A stretch of DNA of 17,036 bases from an uncultured Thermoguttaceae bacterium. Lineage in GTDB: Bacteria; Planctomycetota; Planctomycetia; Pirellulales; Thermoguttaceae. Of this stretch, positions 6,949-13,869 are shown in pieces. Where the stretch lies: NCBI GenBank assembly GCA_934725735.1, contig CAKVCP010000040.1, forward strand, positions 1 to 17,036. The letters run 5' to 3'. How positions within the stretch are numbered: position 1 is the stretch's first letter; each line of letters begins with the position of its first letter. Under the pieces are notes generated by a model, which was not told the DNA's origin, made no database searches, and saw only the letters and a program-made list of their open reading frames with translations. Position numbers and translations under genes: made by a program.

Positions 6949-7671
6949 TCATTGTCGTTTCAAACAGAAGGAGGAAATGGGACAAGATTCGCAGCGCGGG
7001 CGACGCGCGACGCAATGTTCTCTCCCCAAGTAGATGAGGCGGTGACTCATGTCGATCCACTCGTCCTTGGGGAAAAGAAGAATCAGCTCCTTCTCGACTT
7101 GTTCGGGCGTCGTTTCGTCAGTGAAGCCGATTTTTCGACTGAGTCTCAACACATGCGTGTCGACGACGAATCCCGACGCAATACGGAACGCGTTTCCAAG
7201 GATACAGTTCGCGGTTTTTCTCCCGACGCCAGGAAGCTTTACCAACTCTTCCATCGTATTTGGAACTTCGCCGTCGTATTTTTCGACGAGTATTTTGGCG
7301 GTCTTTGAAAGATTTTCGGCCTTGGTGCGATAGAATCCGCAAGACTTAACGAGTTCTTCGATTTCCTCGAGAGGCGCTTGCGCGAATTCCTTTGGCGTGG
7401 GAAATTTTGCGAAGAGAGTCGGCGTCGTGAGATTAACGCGCACGTCGGTGCACTGCGCCGATAAGACAACGGCGACGAGCAACTGAAAAGGCGTGTCGTA
7501 ATGCAACGCGCAGGCGGGGGAAGGATACGCCTCTTTTAAAGCTTCGAGCGTTAAAGAGGCAAGCTTTTTTCGCGACGCCATAGAAACTCTTTTCGTTTTT
7601 TCTTTGGCGCAAGAAGTCGCGCTTTTCCGACAACCGGTCTGGGCGCTTTTCGTCTTTCTTTCAGTAGTCAT
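6949..7671 (-). CDS. nth: Endonuclease III (DNA glycosylase/AP lyase)
   Basis: A base-excision repair enzyme that removes oxidised pyrimidines and cleaves at the abasic site. In the 240-aa frame the helix-hairpin-helix motif is LPGVGRKTAN (146-155), with catalytic Lys152 and Asp171 (VVDTHV) equivalent to Lys120 and Asp138 of the E. coli enzyme. The C-terminal [4Fe-4S] ligands are C220-x6-C227-x2-C230-x5-C236. The start is uncertain. The ATG at 7671 adds a 30-residue Lys/Arg-rich extension and leaves only 25 bases to the upstream gene. The ATG at 7581 gives 210 aa, essentially the E. coli length, and begins MASRKKLASL at the expected family N-terminus. Neither has a strong Shine-Dalgarno. The gene is probably in a minus-strand operon with DUF486 downstream. 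Confidence 0.93.
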   Translation of the reverse strand: MTTERKTKSAQTGCRKSATSCAKEKTKRVSMASRKKLASLTLEALKEAYPSPACALHYDTPFQLLVAVVLSAQCTDVRVNLTTPTLFAKFPTPKEFAQAPLEEIEELVKSCGFYRTKAENLSKTAKILVEKYDGEVPNTMEELVKLPGVGRKTANCILGNAFRIASGFVVDTHVLRLSRKIGFTDETTPEQVEKELILLFPKDEWIDMSHRLIYLGREHCVARRPRCESCPISSFCLKRQ

Positions 7672-7696
7672 CGTTATCTTACGTTAAGGTTGATTG

Positions 7697-9277
7697 TCAG
7701 CGCTTAGCGTTGGCTGCGTCTTTGGAGTCTTCTGCTCTCTGAAGGGATTCCCTTAGGCCTGCGCTCGAACGCGGGATAATGCGGAACGTTTCGACGATCT
7801 CGTTACCTGAATCGTCGTAAGAGTCGAGCATTTCCGCGCGTAATTCGAACATGATGGTCGCCTGATTGCCGTCGGGATCCGTAACGAGGTAGTAGATCCA
7901 TCTAAAAGGAAGTTCTTCGTAATATCCGTCGGCGACAACGTAGTAGATGGAAACGTCGCCGGGCCCGTCGTAAGCGGCTTCTTGTTTAAACTCGACAAAA
8001 CGGTCGCCAAGACTCTTTTTAATTTCGTTTTTGTACCCGTCCAGAGAAGGTTTCGTCGAGAGATCAATCTTTCCGTTGTAAAGAAGGTTGCACTGAGCGA
8101 TCGCCTCTCCGCCCTGTAGATAGCACAACGAGGTGATTTTGTCTCCGTCTTCGATCAGCTTCCACTTGCGAGAGTGTTGGAATCGCCAAGGCCCCTTTTG
8201 AGCGTTGTAGTAGAGGGAGAGTAGTTCGGGAGTCGGCTCGGTTTTGAGGGACGCGACAACGTCGTCGACGAGTTTTTCGGGTTTTTCTAGCGGCGCAATA
8301 TTGATCTTTAACGTCGCCGACCATTCCAGGCCAGGCGTCGCGACGCTTTCTGTTCGTCGTTCGTCGATGCGCAGTCCAAACCACGTGATGCGTCGCGTTT
8401 TAATATCAAACTGGAACTTGCCTTCGAGGTCGAGTCCGATGCTGGCGCCTTCCGACGCGCAGACGAGCGTGCTCGGCGCTTCTTCGTTCTTCGCGTTTTT
8501 CGAGCCGATTTGGTATAACTCTACTTCGGCGAAATTATCGGCGATCGACGTTAACGTCAAATGAATCGTGTTGTTCTCAATCGCATCGACTCCAAGGAGC
8601 GCGACGACGACTTCTTTGGGAAGTTGCCAATCTTCGCCTAACTTCACTTCGCGGTTGGGGAGAAGACGATCCAACAACGTCGTATTGAACGGCAATTCGT
8701 TGATAAGGGCGTATTGCTCGTCTTTCATCGGGCCGCCCGCTGAAAAGACGCGCGTTGATTTGCCGTCGAATTCCGAAATAATGAATTTCCTGGAACTGTC
8801 AAGAAGAGGTCGAACGACGTTGGCGCCAAGCTTACGTTTCATGCCGGCTTGCTCGTAACGTCGGATCGATCGGATCGCCCCGTTCGTCGAATAGGAGTCG
8901 TACCGCTCTTCGTATTTGAACCCCGCCACAACTTCCATTAACGAACGCTCTTCCTTACCGGTGGAGGTTGTCTGCACGACTTCTCCAGACGCCTCAAGAG
9001 AAACTTCGACGACGTCGGCGGAACCGCTCCGATGCGAGGACGCCAAGAGGCAGGATTCTTGTTGAGGGGAGCCGGGGGCCGCTTTCTTTACGGTGGGCGT
9101 TTTAGTTCCTTGACGCAACTGAGGCGCGGAGTTGTTGCCCTTCACGCTCATACGATTCCCAAGCGAGGTTGGGGCTTGTTGTCCTTGCGTCGCTACGGGA
9201 AAGATTAAAAGCGCTAGAGTAAGCCAGGCCGATAGAGCCGACGCGTTATGGCGTGTGAGCAAAGAAGAGATTTTCAT
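7697..9277 (-). CDS. Secreted protein of unknown function with two globular parts
   Basis: I cannot name this 526-aa protein. Residues 1 to about 32 are a signal peptide (MKISSLLTRH, hydrophobic LSAWLTLALLIFPVA, cleavage near TQG). A polar linker runs to about 85. A beta-rich part (about 90-330) follows, containing FKYEERYDSYSTNG, LPFNTTLLDRLLP and LDLEGKFQFDIKTRRI. The C-terminal part (about 355-510) has GPWRFQHSRKWKLI, GGEAIAQCNLLY, DGPGDVSIYYVVADGYYEE and NEIVETFRII. Its alternating strands recall the PsbP/Mog1-like fold of small envelope proteins, but that is only a resemblance. There are no membrane helices after the signal and no lipobox. The ATG has GAGGA (9283-9287) 5 bases upstream, so the start is firm. 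It lies 25 bases before the long nth start and 184 bases after tatD. Confidence 0.78.
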   Translation of the reverse strand: MKISSLLTRHNASALSAWLTLALLIFPVATQGQQAPTSLGNRMSVKGNNSAPQLRQGTKTPTVKKAAPGSPQQESCLLASSHRSGSADVVEVSLEASGEVVQTTSTGKEERSLMEVVAGFKYEERYDSYSTNGAIRSIRRYEQAGMKRKLGANVVRPLLDSSRKFIISEFDGKSTRVFSAGGPMKDEQYALINELPFNTTLLDRLLPNREVKLGEDWQLPKEVVVALLGVDAIENNTIHLTLTSIADNFAEVELYQIGSKNAKNEEAPSTLVCASEGASIGLDLEGKFQFDIKTRRITWFGLRIDERRTESVATPGLEWSATLKINIAPLEKPEKLVDDVVASLKTEPTPELLSLYYNAQKGPWRFQHSRKWKLIEDGDKITSLCYLQGGEAIAQCNLLYNGKIDLSTKPSLDGYKNEIKKSLGDRFVEFKQEAAYDGPGDVSIYYVVADGYYEELPFRWIYYLVTDPDGNQATIMFELRAEMLDSYDDSGNEIVETFRIIPRSSAGLRESLQRAEDSKDAANAKR

Positions 9278-9358
9278 TGTTTTCCTCTGACCCTAAATGT
9301 AAAGAGCGCGTAGGCGCCCGACGTTTCCCTGTATATTTTCTTTGAAATACAAGAACGA

Positions 9359-9374
9359 TAGAAATTTATTTCTA
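9359..9374. repeat. AT-rich palindrome TAGAAAT-TT-ATTTCTA
   Basis: A perfect 7-bp inverted repeat with a 2-base centre, 82 bases upstream of the secreted-protein ATG in its likely promoter region. The size suits a dimeric regulator. It overlaps the spacer of a weak minus-strand TTGATT/TATCGT promoter-like pair. Role unknown. Confidence 0.35.
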
Positions 9375-9388
9375 GTAAATCAAGACGT

Positions 9389-9418
9389 AATCGCGACCTT
9401 GTTCCACAAAATCGCGAC
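9389..9418. repeat. 9-bp direct repeat AATCGCGAC spaced 21 bp apart
   Basis: AATCGCGAC occurs at 9389-9397 and 9410-9418, a 21-bp period close to two helical turns, and each copy contains the palindrome TCGCGA. It lies between tatD and the secreted-protein gene. The phasing suits cooperative binding of a regulator on one face of the DNA, but this is unproven. Confidence 0.4.
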
Positions 9419-9461
9419 GCGTCTTTGACTAGGGGAATAACGGGGAGGAGAACGCCTGAGA

Positions 9462-10421
9462 TCACTCCTTTTCCGGATAGTCCGAGAGAGGAGGAAGGCG
9501 GAAGAGATTTATGGCGTTTTGACGCGTTGCGCGCGCGATTTCGACGGTGGAGAGGTCACGTAGTTCGGCGATTCTCCGGGCGACAAAAGCCGTTAGCAGC
9601 GGTTCGTTCCGGTCGATCTTTCCCCTGAGAGGATGAGGCGTTAGGAATGGAGAATCTGTTTCGAGGAGGATTCGATCAAGGGGGATTGCCTTAGCGACCT
9701 CCCCAAGATCGGCGAATTTCTTGTTCGTATAAGTGACAAATCCGCCGAATCCCAGGTAAAATCCGAGGTCTATCATGCGTTGAGCTTGTTCCAGCGTTCC
9801 GCTAAAGGAGTGGACGACTCCAACGGGCCAATCGCGCGCGCAATTTCCGTAATAATCTTGAAGAATCGAATCGAGATCTTCGTTCGCTTCGCGAGAATGG
9901 ATTATTACGGGGAGCTTTTTCTCTTTGCCGAGCTCGAGAGTTTTTAAGAAATATTGGAGTTGGAGCTCGAAAGGCGCGTCGTCCCAGTAACGGTCAAGGC
10001 CTGTTTCTCCCAGCGCTACGACGATCGGTTTTGACTGGTTGACGGATCGGGGTTCTTCGTCGACGAGCCTTACGATTTCATCCCATTCGCCCTCTTGTAG
10101 TTGAGGCGTATGATTGGGATGAACGCCAATGGCTGCGAAAATGAACGAGTAACGACGCGCCAACTCTACCGCGCGTTTCGACGTTTGCAAATCGACCGCA
10201 GGGCAAATCAGTCCCGACATAAAAGGGTTGATCGTTCCATTCGCAACTTGTTTGCCCCGGACTGGAGGAAAGACTCCTTGTCGCGAGCGCGTTATCAGAT
10301 TGCTGAGATCGTCTTGAAATTCGTCAAGGTTGACGTGCGCGTGCGTGTCGACCAGCGGACAGTATGCGTGGTTGGAACTTAGGCTTGGTTCTTTATTTTC
10401 ATTCTCCGGAGAAGCGTTCAT
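9462..10421 (-). CDS. tatD: TatD-family metal-dependent hydrolase (DNase)
   Basis: A 319-aa cytoplasmic TIM-barrel metallohydrolase of the TatD/YcfH family. Relatives are divalent-metal-dependent nucleases acting on DNA ends or processing small substrates. Metal-binding and catalytic motifs appear in order: DTHAHVN (25-31), IGVHPNH (98-104), ALGETGLDRYW (136-146, Glu139), VIIHSREA (172-179, His175), VVHSFSG (202-208, His204) and LLETDSPFLTP (252-262, Asp256). It is longer than the usual 255-265 aa because of an N-terminal tail (1-20), an insertion at about 48-66 (RQGVFPPVRGKQVANGTIN) and a short C-terminal tail. The ATG is supported by AGGAAGG (10430-10436) at 8-base spacing. It is divergent from csrA. 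A 184-base gap separates it from the next minus-strand gene, so that gene may have its own promoter. The precise orthologue (TatD or YcfH/YjjV) is not resolved. Confidence 0.92.
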   Translation of the reverse strand: MNASPENENKEPSLSSNHAYCPLVDTHAHVNLDEFQDDLSNLITRSRQGVFPPVRGKQVANGTINPFMSGLICPAVDLQTSKRAVELARRYSFIFAAIGVHPNHTPQLQEGEWDEIVRLVDEEPRSVNQSKPIVVALGETGLDRYWDDAPFELQLQYFLKTLELGKEKKLPVIIHSREANEDLDSILQDYYGNCARDWPVGVVHSFSGTLEQAQRMIDLGFYLGFGGFVTYTNKKFADLGEVAKAIPLDRILLETDSPFLTPHPLRGKIDRNEPLLTAFVARRIAELRDLSTVEIARATRQNAINLFRLPPLSDYPEKE

Positions 10422-10618
10422 TTCAGCGGCCTTCCTATTATGCGGATTGTTGTGCGATCCCTTCTTTTATGATAACGCAATATGCGGCGCCGAAAAGCCT
10501 GACGCAACGGCGATCTTTTTTTAAATCCTTACTCCGCGTCGACTCGCCTTATCCGCCCGCTTCTAAAAGATATTTTTACAAAATTATTAAATTTTTAAAA
10601 TATAGCGGTCTCGCCCTC

Positions 10619-10648
10619 TTGACGCCCCCCGTAGATAGCGTGTGTAAT
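10619..10648 (+). promoter_or_regulatory. Predicted sigma-70-type promoter of csrA
   Basis: TTGACG (10619-10624) and TGTAAT (10643-10648) are separated by 18 bases, each matching consensus at five of six. An AT-rich tract (about 10568-10605) lies just upstream and could act as an UP-like element. The start would be near 10655, leaving a leader of about 55 bases. Prediction only. Confidence 0.5.
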
Positions 10649-10654
10649 AAACAG

Positions 10655-10704
10655 GGAGGTTCCTAATATTTTTGTACCGATTCTACATGGATTTTTCAGG
10701 AGGA
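10655..10704 (+). promoter_or_regulatory. csrA leader with four GGA motifs, possible autoregulatory CsrA sites
   Basis: GGA trinucleotides, the core of CsrA/RsmA binding sites, occur at 10655-10657, 10689-10691, 10699-10701 and 10702-10704. The last two form the Shine-Dalgarno AGGAGGA, 6 bases before the ATG. In E. coli CsrA represses its own translation through several leader sites including the ribosome site. The same logic here is inference. The most upstream GGA may lie at or before the transcript start. Confidence 0.35.
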
Positions 10705-10710
10705 AATCTC

Positions 10711-10950
10711 ATGTTGATCCTCTCACGAAGGAAGAATGAGAGTATCGTTGTCAACGGCAACATACGTATTGTCGTCGTCGATATTCGAGGCGATAAAGTC
10801 CAATTGGGCGTCGAAGCCCCTAAAGACGTGCCCGTGTTTCGAAGCGAGGTTTGGAAGAAATCTCTCTGGGATTTACGCGCTCCTAGTTCCGAAGAGACGT
10901 CCGACTTCGTCGCGATTTCAAGCGAGGAGAACGCCCCCGAGGAATCTTGA
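10711..10950 (+). CDS. csrA: Carbon storage regulator CsrA, RNA-binding translational regulator
   Basis: A 79-aa protein that as a dimer binds GGA motifs in mRNA leaders and alters translation or stability. The N-terminus MLILSRRKNESIVV matches the family and includes Leu4, Arg6 and Arg7. GVEAPKDVPVFR (33-44) retains the RNA-binding Arg44, with Phe at position 43 where E. coli has His. After about residue 55 there is an acidic Ser/Glu-rich tail (EETSDFVAISSEENAPEES), making it longer than the 61-aa E. coli protein. The start is fixed by AGGAGGA at 6-base spacing and by the family N-terminus, although the frame opens earlier, at 10672. It is divergent from tatD. No fliW or flagellar gene is in view, so the usual FliW-CsrA control is not evident locally. 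Confidence 0.95.
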   Translation: MLILSRRKNESIVVNGNIRIVVVDIRGDKVQLGVEAPKDVPVFRSEVWKKSLWDLRAPSSEETSDFVAISSEENAPEES

Positions 10951-11094
10951 ACCTCATTTTAAGCTCCGCTTGGCTTTCCCCTTGGCTAATAGACTTTTCT
11001 CTTTTCTCGCTCGCCTTTTTATCGTACCGCGATATGATAAAAGGAATCTCATAGGACGCCTAATAGAGCGATTGAATGACGAACCGGGGAAAAA

Positions 11095-13689
11095 ATGACT
11101 AGATGGTTGGCAACGTTATCGACGAGCGCCGAATCTGACGATTCAACGCAATTGCGCATGAAAAGAATGAATTTTATCTCTCGAACAACGCTATTTTTAC
11201 TCTTGTTTCTTTCGCTCGTCTTCATCGCCGCTCCTTGCGCAACAGGAAAGCTATACGCTCAAAGCGACCCCGACGAAGACCGCGAAGCCGGAACCGAGCT
11301 TACTCCCGAGGCCGTGCGCGATTCTATCGAAGGAGGGGTCGAGTTTCTTCGCAAACAACAATCGACGCGCGGCTCCTGGAAGGAATACCCCGGTTATGAA
11401 CCCGGTACGACCGCTCTTTGCGCGTTGGCCTTATTAACCGCAGGTTTAGACAAAGAGGATCCGACGGTTGCAAAGGCGCTAGAATATCTTCGCGGTTTCT
11501 CGCCGATGAAGCAGAATCTGACGTATCCAATTTCCCTTCAAACGATGGTCTTTTGTCTCGCCGATCCTGACGAATACCGGTCGGAAATAGAGGCTAACGT
11601 AGCGTGGCTCGTAGAACGCCAGATGAAAACGAGTAACGAACATCGCGGTGGCTGGTCTTATATTGGCTCAAATCAATCGGCGGAGCGGGCGGATAATTCG
11701 AATTCGCAATTTGCGCTTCTGGCGCTTTTTGAAGCGGAACTCGCGGGGGTGACCGTCGACGAATCAGTATGGCTCAGCGCGGAAGATTATTGGTTGAGAA
11801 TGCAAAATGACGACGGGTCATGGGGGTATCGTTCCTCGGCGCTTAACGCCGAAGGCTTTCCTAGCGGTTACGGCACGGGAAGCATGACGTGCGCGGGAAT
11901 TTCCGCGTTGGCGATCTGTTCGGGGGTGCGCGAGGCGGCGCGCGCTCGGATTGAAGGAGAGCGCGCGTTCTGCTGCCAAGACGTCGACGACGAAATTGCG
12001 ACGCGTATCTCGCGCGGTTTGAATTGGTTGGGAAAACATTTTAGCGCGCGAACGAATCCTGGTCGCGCGGCGGGAAGCGAATCGTATTTTTATTACTACC
12101 TCTATGGGCTTGAACGCGTGGGGCGATTGACCGCCAACCGTTTTGTAGGACAGAGCGACTGGTACCGCGAAGGCGCCGAAGCCCTTTTACGACGCAAAGG
12201 CGTCTTGTCGAACTTCTGGAGCGCGCAGAAAGATTTCGACAATAACAGCAGCGTTTCGACTTCCTTTGCGCTTTTATTTTTGTCCAAGGGGCGATGGCCG
12301 ACTTTGGCTTCTAAGCTGCGATATGGGGAAGAGAATTATTGGAACGAGCATCCGAATGATTTGGCTCATCTAACGGAACGCGTCGAGGAGGCGTGGAAGC
12401 AAAAGATGGTGTGGCAGACGATTGACGCGGCGAAAGCCACGCCGGACGATCTTTTGCAGTCCCCAATTCTGCTCGTCAACGGAACGTTGGATCCAACTCC
12501 TAAGGAGCCGAAGGCAAAACAGGCTTTTGTAGCGAATTTACGCGCCTATTTGGAGCAAGGGGGCTTTATCTTGGCGGAGGCTCTCGACGGGGACTTGTCC
12601 TTTGAAACAGGATTCCGATCGTTGATCGAGGAAGTGTTGCAGGGAGAGAACGCGGAATTTACGCTCCTTGATTCAAAGCATCCGATTTGGTTTGCCGAAT
12701 CCCTTGTTCCGGCGGAATTTCTTCGTCCGGTGTACGGGGTCGATTTTGGATGCCGCACTAGCGTCATTCTTGTTCCAGCGTATAAGCCCGAACGGGGGGC
12801 CGACGGGGCGCCGCCTAGCGTCTTTGGGGACAGACCTTCGTTGTCGTGCTTGTGGGAGGCGGCGGTTAAGCGTCAGCGGACGAGTTCGGGTCAGAATTTG
12901 CCGTCGACTCGCGCGTTGCAGGAACAAGAGGCGGCTTTCACGCTAGGGTTGAATATTTGCGCGTACGCGACGAATCGTCAAGTCAAATTTAAAGACGAGA
13001 TACCGGCGGACGTCGCGAATGAGTTGGAGAAGCATAAAGAAGAGCGCAATAGTCTTTTTGCGGGGATTTTGGATTGCGGAGCGGGGGCGTCTTGCGCTCC
13101 TCGCGCCATACCTAATCTGATGAGACAAATTCGCGCGAAACTAGGCGCGCCGACGCAGCTTTACGTACCTCATACGTCGTTAAAAAACGACGATGTTTTT
13201 GATTATCCGACGCTCTTTATGCACGGGCGCAACGAGTTTTCGTTCACTGACGACGAACGGGAGCGACTGCGTCTTTTTATCGAACGGGGGGGATTTCTGT
13301 TTGTTAATGCGATTTGCGCGTCGCAGAAGTTTGAGACGTCCTTCTTTTCAGAGATTCGCGAGACGTTTCCCGACGAGGAGTTGACGGACGTGCCGGCGGA
13401 CGATCCCCTTTTCACGGGCAAGTATGGCGGGTTTAAAATCGAAAAACTTCAGTATCGTACGAGATCGGACGCCAAGACTCCCGACGCGCAGGTAGTAGCG
13501 CGGGCGCCTCTATTAAAGGGGATTATGCGCGACGGTCGGTGGGTTATTCTCTATTCTCCGTACGACGTGAGCTGCGCATTGGAAGACGCCGCCGCGTCGA
13601 ATTGCGAAGGATTGACGACGAAGAGCGCGTTCAGTCTGGCGACGAATATTCTATTCTACGCGATGGAATCGCTCGCTTCCGAAAAGTGA
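11095..13689 (+). CDS. Secreted alpha/alpha-toroid (squalene-cyclase-like) repeat and DUF4159 protein
   Basis: A 864-aa exported protein of a type common in planctomycetes; its function is not known. A hydrophobic signal (about 26-50, FISRTTLFLLLFLSLVFIAA) follows a 21-residue polar extension, with likely cleavage after LYAQ (56). Residues about 72-410 form an alpha/alpha-toroid like those of terpenoid cyclases and prenyltransferases, with repeated units such as STRGSWKEYPGYEPGTTALC, RGGWSYIG and NDDGSWGYRS. There is no DxDD-type cyclase motif that I can see, so a binding rather than cyclase role is likely. Residues about 455-590 are a Rossmann/GATase-like module (SPILLVNGTLDP, LEQGGFILAE). 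Residues about 690-860 match DUF4159 (YPTLFMHGRNEFSFTDDERE, FIERGGFLFVNAICAS, VPADDPLFTGKYGG). ATG 11095 has GGGGA upstream; ATGs at 11158 and 11167 would start nearer the signal but lack a Shine-Dalgarno. It lies 144 bases after csrA; TATGAT at 11033-11038 may be its own -10. Confidence 0.85.
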   Translation: MTRWLATLSTSAESDDSTQLRMKRMNFISRTTLFLLLFLSLVFIAAPCATGKLYAQSDPDEDREAGTELTPEAVRDSIEGGVEFLRKQQSTRGSWKEYPGYEPGTTALCALALLTAGLDKEDPTVAKALEYLRGFSPMKQNLTYPISLQTMVFCLADPDEYRSEIEANVAWLVERQMKTSNEHRGGWSYIGSNQSAERADNSNSQFALLALFEAELAGVTVDESVWLSAEDYWLRMQNDDGSWGYRSSALNAEGFPSGYGTGSMTCAGISALAICSGVREAARARIEGERAFCCQDVDDEIATRISRGLNWLGKHFSARTNPGRAAGSESYFYYYLYGLERVGRLTANRFVGQSDWYREGAEALLRRKGVLSNFWSAQKDFDNNSSVSTSFALLFLSKGRWPTLASKLRYGEENYWNEHPNDLAHLTERVEEAWKQKMVWQTIDAAKATPDDLLQSPILLVNGTLDPTPKEPKAKQAFVANLRAYLEQGGFILAEALDGDLSFETGFRSLIEEVLQGENAEFTLLDSKHPIWFAESLVPAEFLRPVYGVDFGCRTSVILVPAYKPERGADGAPPSVFGDRPSLSCLWEAAVKRQRTSSGQNLPSTRALQEQEAAFTLGLNICAYATNRQVKFKDEIPADVANELEKHKEERNSLFAGILDCGAGASCAPRAIPNLMRQIRAKLGAPTQLYVPHTSLKNDDVFDYPTLFMHGRNEFSFTDDERERLRLFIERGGFLFVNAICASQKFETSFFSEIRETFPDEELTDVPADDPLFTGKYGGFKIEKLQYRTRSDAKTPDAQVVARAPLLKGIMRDGRWVILYSPYDVSCALEDAAASNCEGLTTKSAFSLATNILFYAMESLASEK

Positions 13690-13733
13690 AACAGGTTCGC
13701 GTTGATTCTGTCCGAAAAAACTTGCCCAACGCC

Positions 13734-13761
13734 TTGCGTCTAACAATCTTTATTATATAAT
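13734..13761 (+). promoter_or_regulatory. Predicted sigma-70-type promoter of ffh
   Basis: TTGCGT (13734-13739) and a perfect TATAAT (13756-13761) are separated by 16 bases in the gap after the DUF4159 gene. Transcription would begin near 13768, leaving a leader of about 100 bases before ffh. Prediction by consensus only. Confidence 0.5.
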
Positions 13762-13869
13762 CAGTAAAATTTTGGTACTGTTTTTGCGTTTCGAGAACGT
13801 TCCTTTTCTGGAATTCATCGAGACGACGGGTTGGTAGTATTAACCGAGTGGTAGAGACGAGTTAGGTCC

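Noticed and set aside
6772..7308. 178-aa plus-strand open frame over the DUF486/nth region
   Set aside because: It is antisense to two conserved proteins, has no family resemblance and no supported ribosome site.
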